This document shows positions 1 to 11,665 of a stretch of DNA of 64,000 nt, piece after piece. The stretch is from Aphelocoma coerulescens. Lineage: Eukaryota > Chordata > Aves > Passeriformes > Corvidae. Under the pieces are notes generated by a model that saw only the letters and a list, made by a program, of their open reading frames with translations, did no database searches and was not told where the DNA came from. The stretch's first letter is position 1, and every line of letters begins with the position of its first letter. The position numbers and the translations under genes are program-made. Location of the stretch: contig NW_027184085.1 of NCBI RefSeq assembly GCF_041296385.1, forward strand, positions 9,357,301 to 9,421,300. The letters run 5' to 3'.

Positions 1-3000
1 CTCCTGGGAAGGCTTTTCCCTGATACTGGAAGCAGCTTGCAGCCTGGAGCTCTGCAGGACCACACCTGGGTGGTGGGTGGTTGATTCCCCTTGCGAGGCG
101 GGGCTGGGGGTTGCTCCCTCTGGGGCTGCTCCCACTGCCTGTTCATCCATCAAAACCATTGTTCAGTCTGCCCTGTGAGGAGACGAGAGAGCGGGAGTTG
201 CCCATTCCCAGCAGTGGTGCCAAGAGCCAGTAGGAGCCACCTACAGCTAGGGAGTTGGCTGGTGGATGAGTGTGGAGAGCAGGGCCCATTGCCATTCCCA
301 GCAACAATGAGCAAAAACATTCTCTCCTCTCTCAAGGCTGAGGTCCCCATGGCTGTCAGAGCCCTCTGAACTGCCAGGAGAGAGAAGCAGTGGGTGGCTC
401 AGACCTCATTGGCAGGAAGGAGATACTGTTACTCCTGCTTCAATGGGAAATAAAATAGATCCTGGGGCGAGGATGTTCCCTGTGTGTTTCATCAGTGCTA
501 TGAGCAGCCTGGCTCTGCAAAGGGACTCCTTTTGCTTTTGTAGGTGGTATTGCAGCTCCCCAAAAGTGAACACACCACCAGGCACACCTCCATGCTAACA
601 GCTACTGAGGGATGCACCTGCTTTTAATTACGTGGGTGTTAAGCCAATGAATTCATTTTGTTCACAAAGTCGCAGCCTGGTATTTTCCTGCTGCTCCTGG
701 TCTCGTGGCATTCCCAGACTCTGGAGTACACATGCAAATAACTTGGAGACTGGGTGTAGTAACTTGCAGGACCCTGCCACGCAGGACTGACCCACACAGC
801 TCTCCCTGTGCCCCTGTCACGGGGTCCCAGTGCTGCAGGGGGCACGCAGCATTTTAGGGTGCTGTGTTAGAGGTGATGGATGGGGAGCTGCTGCGTGTGC
901 TGAAGCATCACAAACTGATCAGCACAGAAGGGGTGATCTGCACTGCTGCCCTCCTGCCTGGAAAAGCAGCCTGAGTTGGGTACCTCAGGGCCAGGCGTGA
1001 GATTCGGTTGTGAAATCAAACAATATCGTGTATAATAAACCAGCCTTATATCTGCTTTTGCTCTAGGTACACTCTGCACCACAGTCCTTTTGTCTAGGGC
1101 CTAAAAAATGCTGGTGATAATGAGGACACATCCTTTCCTGTGGTTAGCGTGTGGTTCTCAGATGCAAAGAGGAGGCAGCCTGTGCTAGACTTCACCATCA
1201 ATGTGTGATTTACCCTCCTCTGTGCTACTGAACTAAGGGCTTGAAAAATAAATACATTAAAAGGAAGGAGAGACAACAAAAGGATGCTGCTGCTCTGAAA
1301 TTCGATCAAAAAAAGCTCTGTCCAGTCCTCTGGGCTTCTCACTTAACTAAGAGCTCCAGAAATAACAGTGTTACAGTAAAGTGCACCCACAGATAACTGT
1401 GGGTTTGGGGACAAGACTGCTTTGTTCTTGAGGAACTAGGATGAAGTTCATTTTGGGTATTTTTTCTCCCCAAAGTGGGGGTTATTGTCACTCCGTGAAT
1501 CCGAGGCCATTCAAATCTGCCTGGGACCTCTCAGCTTTGAAATCGTTGCCCAGTCTGTTGTCTCTCCCCAGCCTGCCAGACACACATATGGGTGGGAGGC
1601 TGCTGGATTTGGGAGCCCAGCTGGTGGGGGTGGGAGAAGTCACACCGAGCTGCCGTCGCTGTTTCTCCCGGCTCGGTTCAGAGCGGTTTCCTCTTGCCCC
1701 ATATCCCGGCCATGTGCGGGGTGGCCGATGGCCCACACGTGTTGCACAGACACATTTCCGTGCTGCCTCTTTGTGCCTGCCTACCTATTTGCAGCTGGGG
1801 GAGCTGAAGCCACTCTTTCTTGTGATTTGTGAAAAAAGTCTCTCTCTGGATGGAGTTGTCTGTGCTTTTATTGACCTGGTTACGGGAACGACAGAGGCTT
1901 TTCCGTCTCCTGGATGCGTGATTTCTGCAAGGGCTGTGGAGCAGGGGCCAGCTCTTGCTGCTGGTGTGTTTCCAGTCCTCCTAACGTGATTAGTTTGACA
2001 GGCCCATTGGGTATGTTGGCAAGTCTAGTTTTTATTTTGTGCATGAAAGTAAGTGCTGTGACAGGGCACGGAGCACCAGCTAATGCTGACATCTGTGCAG
2101 GAGGGAGCATTTTGGCTGGACAGTATTTTTGGCCATGCCTCAGATGTGCTATGCCACCTAGCAGGAACCCCTTGACCTTTTGATGGGGCATTTCTGTAAT
2201 GTCCCAACTTCCTGAACATTTTGGAGGCTCCTCCTTTGTATCTGCAGTTGGAGTTGTTTGGCCAGAAGCTGCAGTTTGAGTTCTGTGAAACCTGAGTGTT
2301 GAGGACATCCCAGGCATGCACCTGGTGACTCCCAGTGAAGGTGTCCATCCTTCAGAAGTCCAGAAAGCTGCCATCAATCATCCCCATTGGCACACCCTGC
2401 CTGCTGGGCTCCAGTTTTTTACATGCTGACATCTTCCAGCAATGCTGAGGCACACCACGTTCTTGGGGCTTGTTTGGATGGGAGGAGGACTGGAAGGGAG
2501 ATCATTGATCATCTCCAGTCTGCAAAGTGCTTTTTGCTGTACAGACACATCTGCTCTGCCCCGGCCCTCTCTGCTCTGGATCAGCAGTTCCAGGTTCACC
2601 CTAGCTTACTCATCTGCAAAGCGAGGATGAAGAGGAACTTCCCCAACAGCCATGGTGGGTCCTTGACTTCAGGGGCATGCAGCATTTGTGCTTCCAAGTT
2701 TTGGCACATCTGTACCTGCGGTAAGGCCAGAAATGGTGGGGTTTTTTTGAAGCAGGGCTGCCTTATGCACAGGGGAAGGCCATTTGTGCGCAAATGGACC
2801 TGGTATCTCCCCGGTGCTGCCGGAAGAGGGAAGGAGATGATGGCAGGTCAGAAGAGCCAATAGCAAAGGATACGTGTTGATGATTTTGACTTTGCCTCTC
2901 CCAAGGAATTGATCTGGCCTGTCCTTGGGCGTAGGACCCAAACCAGAGGTTTGACTCACTGCACATCTGCATTTAGTCTTGGAGGGTTCTCCAAGGCTGC

Positions 3001-3254
3001 CTGCTGTAGTACATTACCAGGGTCAGCCTTTAACCTTGCCGCCACTAGGGGTTGGAGGGAAGCATCATTGCCTGCAAAGAGGGGAAACAGAAACCTTCAG
3101 AGGCTTTGGGATTTCCTTGAGGTCCCAGAGCAGAGCTGGTGGCAGAAAACCAAATTTCTTGAGTTGCTAACAGCTCCTGCCAGCTGTAGGACACATTAGT
3201 AAATACCTGAGTAGATCAAAGCAGGGCATCCGGCTCTTTGTGCAGCACTGTGCT
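1..3254. other. non-coding stretch, no recognised gene
   Basis: I see no recognisable exon, RNA gene or transposable element here. The longest open frame (1,441-1,989, +, 182 codons) resembles no known protein and overlaps open frames in other phases, so I treat it as chance. A good isolated 3' splice acceptor (pyrimidine tract ending CCCCAG) ends at about 1,571, but no matching donor makes a convincing exon. The text at about 2,596-2,640 faintly resembles a MIR-type SINE, too weakly to call. Confidence 0.5.
3078..3155 (-). repeat. possible ancient MIR/L2-type fragment
   Basis: The order of words is that of the reverse complement of a MIR/L2-type element: a 'ggggaaac' start, an 'agaggctttg' middle, then 'gaggtcccagagcagagctggtggcag'-like wording in pieces. 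Such ancient core-SINE/LINE2 relics survive at low density in bird genomes. The match is by eye, highly diverged and without clear ends. It could equally be chance similarity in purine-rich DNA. Confidence 0.3.
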
Positions 3255-3305
3255 TATCTGTCTCTCTATCTGTCTGTCTGTCTGTCTTTCTGTCTGTCTG
3301 TCTGT
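3255..3305. repeat. (TCTG)n microsatellite
   Basis: About 51 bp of imperfect TCTG/TATC tetranucleotide repeats. The longest uninterrupted run is four to five TCTG units, broken by a TCTTTCTG interruption near 3,285-3,292. It is probably length-polymorphic. It also drives a spurious repeat-containing open frame (TDRQTERQ-like) on the - strand. Confidence 0.95.
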
Positions 3306-6300
3306 AGTTCTTCTGGCAGTCAAACCCGAGATGACATTTAAAGGCTTTACGTTTTTTCTCTCTTGCCAGTTTTGGATCAAATTTGCTGAGCTGTCAAGCT
3401 GAAGATGCTTTTCTCCTAAGTGCTGGCCCAGCAACAGCTCACTCTGCTCCATCCCTATCTTGGAGGAGTCCATCTGGGTTCCTCCTGCCTCCCATCACTG
3501 GCATTAACATGTGGGCACTGGAGCAACAGCTCTGCTGGTGGATGGGTGAAGAGAAACAGATTTTAGCTCCCTTTTTCTCCCTGTTGATCAGGCCATTCTA
3601 GGCTCAGCTAGCAGTAGGTGTTCAAAAGCAGCAGACAGAGCCAGGTTCGCACTGCAAAAGTTGTGTTGGGGTGGAGAGGGCAGTGGTAGAGGCTTGCAGG
3701 CAAACCCTTCCTCCTCCCTAAGCCTGCGTCTGACCTAGGTCTTAGATGCATCAGGCTGGGTGTCTGCCTTGAGACAGCCAGGATGAGTGGCACTAATCAG
3801 CATCTCACCCACTGGGTTTCAGCAAGGAAGGCGAGCGCTGTCCTTGTACGTGCGGTGAGGAAATTGCTCCCGTGTCCCTGGGGGCTGTCACTCCAACACT
3901 TTGCCATGCTCTCCTGGTGGGGAGCGGCACCAGAGGATGCCTCTGTTGCTGCTGTCTGCCTTGGGGACAAGCACAGGCACGTGTCTCCAGCTGGAAGTCA
4001 GCTTGGGGAGTGGAGAAACCTCCCCAGAACATGCATTTGCAAGCTCTGGTGTGCCACAGTCCCTCCCGGGCAGTCACAACCTGTGTGTCATAACCTCCTG
4101 CCACTGTGTGAGTGGGAAGGCTCAGTGCCTGTTTCCTGGCTCTGGAATAGGGAGCCAGGAGTGGCTGCAGGTGCTGAAGCTGGAGCCAGAGCCATCCCTT
4201 GGTCCCAGCACCAGCAGCCAGCTCCAGCTCTAGTCCTTGGAGCATTTCTGAGGGCTCTGTGCAGCGTGGTTTTAACTCCATCCCTTCCTCTTGTGCAAGC
4301 CTCTTCCCTGACCAGACACAATGATAAAGTCAGTCCTGAGACAGCTGTAGCTCACTGGATTTGCCAGGCTCTCATCTTCCACTTTACACTCACCAGACCC
4401 TGCATGGTGCCTGTTGGGAGCTGTCTCAGCTGTCCCTGAGCAGCATTTTCAGCAAGGATGGCATTTCAGGAGGGTCCCCCATAACTCAGTCGGATGCTGC
4501 CAGTTTAACCCAGCCAATGGCCCTCTTGCAACCCCAGCTCTGCCTGTGGAGGACACTAAGCAGCTGCTAGGCAGCAGAGACACAAACTGACCTGCACCTT
4601 GGCTTTTCAGGGAAGTTAGGATATGTGGATGGAGCAAGGCTTTGTGACACAAGCAATTACAGAGCTGGCTTCAATGCCCAGAGGAGCCAGAGGTTGCTCT
4701 TGTCACCCAGACTAGGAGATGGAGGAATTTATTCATTGTTCTAACTCCTTCCAGAAGTAGCTCAGATGCCTCAGCAACAGGCAGCTCTGTAAAACTGAGA
4801 CATAAAATAAAGGATCTTTCCTTTTGCTGTGTCCTGGACAGTTAACCCTTTTAACCATACCATGTCCCGGTGGTGTGACCAAGCTCCATGGGACTCAGGA
4901 TCATCTCTCTGGAGACACCTTTGGGCACGGCCATGTCCACAGAGCAGCAGTGCAGAATTCTTCCATCAACAGATTTAGGATCTGCCCTGGGTAGAGCCTC
5001 TGCCTCTGTACTGCTCAGTTTGAAAGCCCTGCCTCATCATTGTCCCCCCAACAATTGCTGCTGTGGACATTAATTTTTCCCAGATTTTTGCTTCCCTTTG
5101 AATATCTCTGCTATGGATCATTTTCCTTTCATGTGTTAGCTGGTATTTTCCCAAAGCTGAATCTTGTGCTATTTCCTGCCTCCCTTTCTATGCTTTCTCT
5201 TGCTCCCTCTTCTGTCATGCCTAAAACCACCTTGGGCTTTTTTTCTGCTCACTTTAGAAGAGACTGCTCCTCTTCTTCTGAAAGGTCGTAAGATGGGAAG
5301 AAATGGCCATTTAAAATATGAGGAATCCTGTCCACCCACATCTTGCTTAGCACCTCCCCAGCAGGAGAAAAGTGACTCAAGGCTCCCAGGGTGGGAGGAT
5401 AAATCAGGTGTTCTGTGGATGGGGAGAGCCTTGCAGGGCAGGAGCAGGCTGCTGAGGCTGTCAGCAGTTTGTGAGGGCTGCAAGGTGAAGTTCCTGGCTG
5501 CAGCAGTGATGGGAGGGGATCTGGGAGCTCCTGTACCAGGAGGTCTGAAGTACCACATATGATGGGTGCTGAGGATGAGGCATCAAGGTCAGGCTGGATG
5601 GGTAAGAGGGGTGTCTTCTCTCTGGTGTTGTAGCTGTAGTTTCATGTTGGGGAGCTGGGGGTATAAAAATTAGTCAGTTTGTCCTTAAGCAGTGTTTTTC
5701 CACCATTCTCTGTGGATTCCCAAGTGGAAACTTATTTTAGGCTTGAAGTCTCCCCAAGGCATTCTGTTTGTCTAGCTGTGGGTGCTGTTCGAGCTGAGGC
5801 TGTGTGGGGAGTGTGTGATAACCTTTTTTTAATGTCTCCTTCTTTAGTTCTATGCTTCTTAATTGATATTTGTAGTCTTTTACCCCTTCCCAGCTGCTGC
5901 AGTTGTCTCTTCTGAAGGAGAGTGGTGCTGCAAGGAGTGTGACAGGATTGCTGCAGATCCTCAGGCCCCAAGCTGGGCACAGAGCATCCACAGTGTTGGG
6001 TCCTCTTGCTTTGCCCTAGTCCTCATGCTGTGCTGTGCCATCCTCAAAAGCTGTGGGCAGCCCTGTTTGCAGGGGGAGGCTGACACAAGGTTCAGAGAGG
6101 ATGGAGTGGAAAGGTGGCTTTACCTATCTGGAACAATGAGCCCCTTTGTGCACATTGTTTTTTAGACCTTACCTTTCTTGTGCCCTCCATCAAAGTAGTG
6201 GGAAAATACTGCTTTTCCCAAAGCCAGGTGCCAGGGGACCACTGCCTCATGCTATAAGCTCAGGAGTCAGACAGCAGCTTAAAGACTAAATATATCTGCC

Positions 6301-6474
6301 TCTGCAGCTCTTGGCTTCTACAAAAATAAATCTTAAGGAGGTAACTTTTTGCTGTGCAGTTCTCAGTGCTGGCTCTGCTGTGGTTTCCACTGAGATAGCA
6401 TTTGGCTAACACAGCGAACCAGGAGTGGAACAGGCCTGGAGCTGTATAGAAAGTGATTAAGATAAGGCAGGGTT
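3306..6474. other. non-coding stretch, no recognised gene
   Basis: This stretch has overlapping open frames on both strands around 3.8-4.4 kb (up to 218 codons on + and 158 codons on -), which is the pattern of moderately GC-rich DNA with few stops, not of a gene. No domain, signal or known exon is visible. A usable - strand donor (AAG followed by GTAAGG, reverse of 6,167-6,175) stands alone with a weak acceptor and is not called. Confidence 0.5.
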
Positions 6475-6690
6475 ATGATTTGCCTGTCTGATCCTGAAGC
6501 TTTGTGCATTATTTAGTGTGTGTAGCAGGAGGTCAGTAGCCTCCTGATAATTTTCATTAGATTAGTCAGGCAGGATAATCACCTGCTCAGGAAAAAAACA
6601 ACTTGACACTGTCTGTTCAATAGTTGGGGTTTAACTGAAAATAAATAGTCTCGTAATTATAAGGACATTGTCAAGGTCAAGAGGCTCAAA
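6475..6690. promoter_or_regulatory. candidate conserved non-coding element
   Basis: An AT-rich, repeat-free island with several homeodomain-type cores: GCATTATTTA near 6,507, TAATTTTCATTAGATTAG near 6,548, GGATAATC near 6,574 and CGTAATTATAAG near 6,652. It stands out from the GC-balanced flanks. This is the usual look of vertebrate enhancer-type conserved elements. I infer function only from composition and motif density; conservation was not tested. Confidence 0.3.
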
Positions 6691-6904
6691 GATTCGCTTT
6701 CTTTTTTCCTCTGGTATGTTTACAGAGATCCTGCAATTCTTTGTGAGATTTTTTTTTTTCCTCTCTTAAATTCAAACCAAGATCTTCAGGGCTCTTAAAA
6801 GAAATTCAACACTTCCACTGCAGTGGACGTGAGCGGTGTTGCAATAGCCAAGTGGTGCTTGTGCCCTGCTGCAGCTGAGTGACCCCATGCTAATGAGCAG
6901 GGCA

Positions 6905-6920
6905 CTCGCTAGCTAGCGAG
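6905..6920. repeat. 16-bp perfect palindrome
   Basis: CTCGCTAGCTAGCGAG is identical to its own reverse complement and contains two overlapping GCTAGC cores and two CpGs. Symmetry breaks immediately outside it (A on the left, C on the right). It has no spacer, so it is not a typical hairpin terminator. It could be a dimeric-factor site or chance. Confidence 0.9.
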
Positions 6921-8938
6921 CTGGGAGTGTGTGCAGCCAGCCCAGGCAGACCTAAACCAGGGTAGAGATGCTCTTCCCTCCTCCTCAGGGCTGACTGTGG
7001 GATGGATCCAGCCCAGAACACTGGGCCCTGCTAAGGTGGCAGAGGGTATCCCCTCCTTGGGAGCAGTCAGCCCAGCACGAGTGCCACCCTGTTGAAATGA
7101 GAGTGAGCATTATCTCCTCCGTGGGTGACTTTACTGCTGTAATTAGCTCAGGCTTTCAGAAAGCCCAGGAAAGAAGAAGTGGGAGTGAAGCTGATGCCCT
7201 AATCAAGTACCAATGGGCTCTGCAAAGGGTACTTTGCTAAAGCAACAGATAAGTTATTAAAGCTGGGGTTGGTGCTTGTGTGCTGCCTAAATCCCTGTCC
7301 TTTGTCACCCTAGAAGGGGATGTGCTTGCAATTTATCTTCCTCATACAACAATAAAGCCCAGAGGGATCTTTGTAGACTTCTTAATCTGTCCAGCTGCAG
7401 GACTGGTGCTTGCTGGATGAGATCTGGGAATGGCTTGTAAGTGCTCAAGGTAGATTCAGAGGTAGTAGTATTAGCCCAAGGTGAGCTTGCTGTGTCCATG
7501 CTGCTGCTGTGGTTCCTTGGCAGTATGTTGCGAAGGCAGCTAGCCTTGGTTTGCACCAGGCAGTGGTGTGGAATATATGGGGGAAGCTCTCAGCTCTCTG
7601 TCCTGAGCTCTGCTGAAAGCCAGGAGAGCTGCTGGCTGTGCAGGGAGCCTTCAAACATGGTAACCTATATGGCAGAAGAGGCAGTGTTTGCATGCTTGTG
7701 CTCGCTGTGCATGTTTCTGCCATGGAGAAATGGAGTTGATGTTGTGGCTACACATGCTAGCTAGTGCCCTAGAGTCCTTGCTGCTTTTGTTTTGTTTTGT
7801 TCCCAGTCTAATTGCCCATAAGTGGGGATTCTTGTCATCAGAGCTGGTGGGGCTTGTGCTCAGCTCATCTTGACGGCGAACCTGCTGCTCTGGCTCCCTG
7901 TCACAGGCTTTGACGGATGTCCCAGGGGAAAGCGAGGGCATGGCTCGGCCTGATGTGCCAAGTGACTGATGGTGTGGTCTGATGACTGATGCCACGCGTC
8001 CGCAGCCGGCACGCGGGTGCTCCCTTGCTCTTCCTCCAAGGGAGATGGGAGGAGAGGGGGCTGCCTTGACAGCTTGCTTTGAAAGCAAAATTACTCCAGG
8101 GCTGGATTTCTTCTCCCCACTTCCCATCATCTTCTCCCCCCTCCTCCTCCTTTCTTTTTTGCTTGACAGAAAAAGCATAACTCGTCTTTAATTGGTGCTT
8201 TGTGCCTGTCTCCTGACAGAACTCAGCAGAGAGGGGGCTGGCTGGATCAAAACAGCTCAAAGTTGTGAGACTGTTACACGTCTGGCCTCCCTGTTTAAAA
8301 CAAAAAAACCCCTCAACTTTTATTTCTAGACCCCCTCCCCATTTTAAGCCAATTCCTTGTGAACCATGAAACCAAGCAGCGGATGCTGTGCCAAGCGCTC
8401 CTCAGACATCCCACTGAGGAGCCCGACTGACGCGGGGAGCTGAGCATGGCGCACCACGCACCTGAGCTTCCGCTGAGCCTGGGGTTTGGAGCATCTAATT
8501 GGCATGTGTGTGGAAGGCTTCAGACCGCTTCATCATCTTACAAATAAGACCTGCCAGTGCCTGAAACACAGAACAAATGTTGCATGGTGGATCAGGCGGG
8601 GAAGTGGTCTGCACTCCTCAGGCAGCGCTGCAGCATGATGGCAGCAGGAGGAACAGACCTGACCAGGTACCTGTTCAGCTGTGCTTCCTATGTGAGCAAG
8701 GCAAAAGCAGGGTTAGAACAGTGTCCCTGATCCCTTCAACTGCCCTGTTGTGATTTCCCTCTCTGTTGAACATCTGTGATTATAAGAGGCCAGGTAACAT
8801 CTTCTGGGGTCAGGTGGGGTGCTGGGAGGAAGCCCATGCCCTTGTGGTATCTTTAAGCTCTAACTCTGTCAGAAAACAGCATTATGAGACCCACTGGAGC
8901 CTTTGCAGGTTGGGCTTACCCTGGTCTTTGCAGAGCAG
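6921..8938. other. non-coding stretch, minor simple repeat
   Basis: No recognised gene. It contains a short (TTTTG)3 run at 7,785-7,801 and a small CpG-richer patch at 7,979-8,030. Open frames at 7.4-8.3 kb occur on both strands and resemble nothing known. The stretch from 8,300 to 8,760 is featureless. Confidence 0.5.
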
Positions 8939-9115
8939 AATCAGAGAATGGTTTGGATTAGAAGGGACCTTAAGGATCATTTTGTTCCACACCCCTGCCA
9001 CACCTCCCACCAGACCAGGTTGCTCAGAGCCCCATCCAGCCTGGCCTTGAACATTTCCAGGGATGAGACAGCCACAGCTTCTCTGAGCCACCTCTGCCAG
9101 TAGTTCACCATTAAA
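8939..9115 (-). mobile_element. CR1 LINE 3'-end fragment, degraded
   Basis: The + strand reads as the reverse complement of the 3' end of an avian CR1 retrotransposon: 'agaatggtttggattagaag', then 'gaccttaaggatcat', 'gaccaggttgctcagagccc', 'atccagcctggccttgaac' and 'ttccagggatgagacagcc'. The element therefore lies on the - strand. The terminal octamer tail is decayed (AATCAGAGAATGG in place of the usual ATAGAATCA-type wording). It is truncated at the 5' side, as most CR1 copies are, and carries no reverse transcriptase coding sequence. Its divergence suggests an older copy than the one at 62.5 kb. Confidence 0.85.
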
Positions 9116-9353
9116 TTGTTTGCTGCAAGATGTGGCTCCTGCCTGGTCAAGCACTCCTCTCTCCAAGGGGCTCCAGTTCCTTTCCTGGATTTATGGAAGG
9201 GGCTTGGGTATGTCCTAATGCTGCTTGTTCCAGTCCTGCCTGTTGAGGTGGCTTCCAGGGGTATAAGACATAAGGTGTGTGATTGAGGTCCTTTCCAGCT
9301 GGATCTGTCCCCATGCAAGAAGAGGACAGCAAGAAATCAATTGCTTGGGATTA

Positions 9354-9376
9354 TTTGTTTGTTTGTTTGTTTGTTT
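9354..9376. repeat. (TTTG)n microsatellite
   Basis: Five to six tandem TTTG units beginning in 'ttatttgtttg'. It lies about 240 bp past the CR1 fragment. It produces a run of FVCLFVCLFV in one reading frame, which shows that the open frame there is spurious. Confidence 0.9.
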
Positions 9377-11524
9377 CTACTGTGCAGTTTGCAGGTATTT
9401 CTGCCCTTGCCCAGCCAGAGGCAGCAATAAGGCAGCAGCTTGCAAACTGTTCCTGGCTGGGAACTCTGCTAGGCTGTGCTCCTAACTCTGCTTTTGGTGC
9501 CGACCAGCCCTGGTGTGGGTGGGGCAGAGGTCATTTCAAGTGGCTTCACAGCAGTTGCTTGGTCCCTTCTGAGGCACCAAAACAAACCTGATGCTGGGGT
9601 GATACTTCTGTAGATCTTTCTGGGGCTCCTTCTAGGATGATGGGAGCAAAGTACAAAGTGATTTGTTGCTAAATATTGGGCAATTCCATGGGCATCTTCA
9701 GGAGCCATGCCACTGGTGCTAAGCAGCACTTTTGGGGAAAGGAGATGCTGGGAAGGGGCTTGGAGGAGGATGCAAAGATGGGATTACTTGCAGCTGGAGG
9801 GTGGTGAGGTCTGAGCAGGGCCTGTTTGCCCGAGGAAAGGTGGCTTCAATGAAGGGCATGGCCAGAAGTGGGAGCCTGGAGGAGCTGGGTGCAGTCATAG
9901 GGATGGAGTGGTGTTACAGGTGGTGTCCTTGGGCCAGGGAAGTACCATGGTGAGCAGATGATGGTCGGGGTGAGAATATAGTTGCTGTGGAGACTTCTAG
10001 AGAGAGAACTGGTAAATTGGCTTGTCCTGGGCCGAACTGGAAGTGACAGCTAGGTGTCAACAGGAGAAGTCAGACTTAGACTGCTGCAACTACTTCACAC
10101 AGCCACCAAAGGGCTGTGAGCAGGGTCTCGTCAATGTTTGGTAGGTGTTTGAGTACAGAGGAGAAGGGAAGGAGCTGGAGCTGAGTCCTGGCTGGACTGA
10201 TGCAAGTCCAGAGTTATGTCACTGCCTGTGGTGAATTGTGCTGCTGCAATGATCTTACTCCACCCTTGGGACAGGCAAGGAAGGGGAACACCACCTGTGA
10301 GAGGCCAAAGCCCTGATGGGCTGCATGTGTTGGGGATGTTTAGATTGTGGACAGGGCTGGAAGCCCAGAGGAAGAAGTATTTGAGGAAAGCAGACCCTTT
10401 GAGCTTATTTCTTATTATATTCTCTGTGGGAGCTTTGGACCCTCTTATGGGAGGGAGGAAAAAAATATGTATCAGTTCCATCACAGTAAAATCCTTATTT
10501 GCCAAATAATCGTGTCCAAGGCTGTCTGCACTCCATGTTGTAGGATTTTTCTTCACTTTTTTGGGGACTGTTCCAGGCATTCTCCCTCATGGGTGGTCTC
10601 TCTCTCCCATCCACAACTCTTCTTGCAGCCACCCAGAGCCTTTCCCAGCTTGTTCTCTTCTCTGGGTTGAGCAAGGCATTGATGCTCTGGATTGTTCTTG
10701 TTTCCAAATTTGTAAAGTCTATTCAGCAGATCAGTATTTCAGACCCTCCCCAGAGCTGGCTGTGTGGGAGAAGCTGGCAGCCACATTTGGGGGCCACTTC
10801 TCTCCCATTTTTAGTTCCAGGTCTGCAGCCTCGGGGCTCCCACCCTACCATACCAAGAGATCTGGTTGCCCTCCCCAGAAATGTCTGGAGAAGAGCAGGG
10901 CAAGGTGCTGTAACCTGGTAGTTTAGGTAGAAATGCAGTGAGTCTTTTTTGCTTTTCCTTCTGCCTCAGCTTTAGTTACTGTTTTCTTGACAGTGGAAAA
11001 TAACCAATGTATACCTATTAAGTTCCTGAGAAGTCTTAACTTTATTTCTAGGCTGAGAATACCATATGCCACATGGCAGAAACTGAGGGCTGCAGTCATC
11101 CCAGCACTGCCCCGTAGCCTCTGGGGAGCAGCCCACTGCTTCTCCTGCGCAGATACTTTGTTGGTATCTCCTTGCTCTTGCTGCTAGGTGTGTGATGGAC
11201 AGTGGCTCCTCAGCCCTGAGTCTGGAGGAAGGAAAGTGGGGCAGAGTGATGTCCTTCAGCAGAGGAGGCTGGCAGCTTTCTGCACTGTGCTTTGCTCTTG
11301 GGGCCAATTTTCTGCCCCTTCAGCCTGCTCAGAGCTCAACCTGCTGCAAGCTTCCGATGTGTGTGCCCCTCCCACGTGGAGAAAATGCAGAGGCTAGAGG
11401 AGGGGATGGTCTTTCTCTGGATCCCTCTTTGCAATCGGTGGGATTAAAAGCTGGGGAGGGAGTCCCTCTTGCAGAGTTAGTGGGGAACCCTAATTGCCCT
11501 TCTTCCCAAGGCTCCTGTGCGTGT
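9377..11524. other. non-coding stretch, no recognised gene
   Basis: No gene, RNA or interspersed repeat recognised. Isolated splice-like sites occur, for example a good acceptor with a 'ttactgttttcttgacag' tract ending at about 10,992, but all frames after it close quickly and no strong donor follows. Confidence 0.5.
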
Positions 11525-11665
11525 TAACGACCTGTAATGGGACGGGTTGTGCTAGCCCATTAAGCCCCAATGGGGTCCTTGTCGACTTAAAAGTGTGAGG
11601 AATTTCAGTCAACCATGTTAAAACACTTCCACCCCCTTTAATAGCTTCACGCATTGATTTAACCC
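11525..11665. promoter_or_regulatory. candidate conserved non-coding element
   Basis: A repeat-free block containing GTTAACGACC, CCATTAAGCCCC, GTCGACTTAAAAGTG, AACCATGTTAAAACAC and GATTTAACCC. It is unusually varied in sequence with spaced TTAA/ATTA cores between GC-rich flanks. It resembles a developmental enhancer core. The inference is from appearance only. Confidence 0.25.

Noticed and set aside
1441..1989. 182-codon + strand open frame
   Set aside because: No recognisable domain, no splice or promoter support, and overlapping open frames in other phases and on the other strand; typical of low stop density.
7992..8002. CCACGCGTCCG, identical to part of a common cDNA-library adapter
   Set aside because: Only 11 bases match and the flanks read as ordinary genomic sequence on both sides; chance match is more likely than vector contamination.
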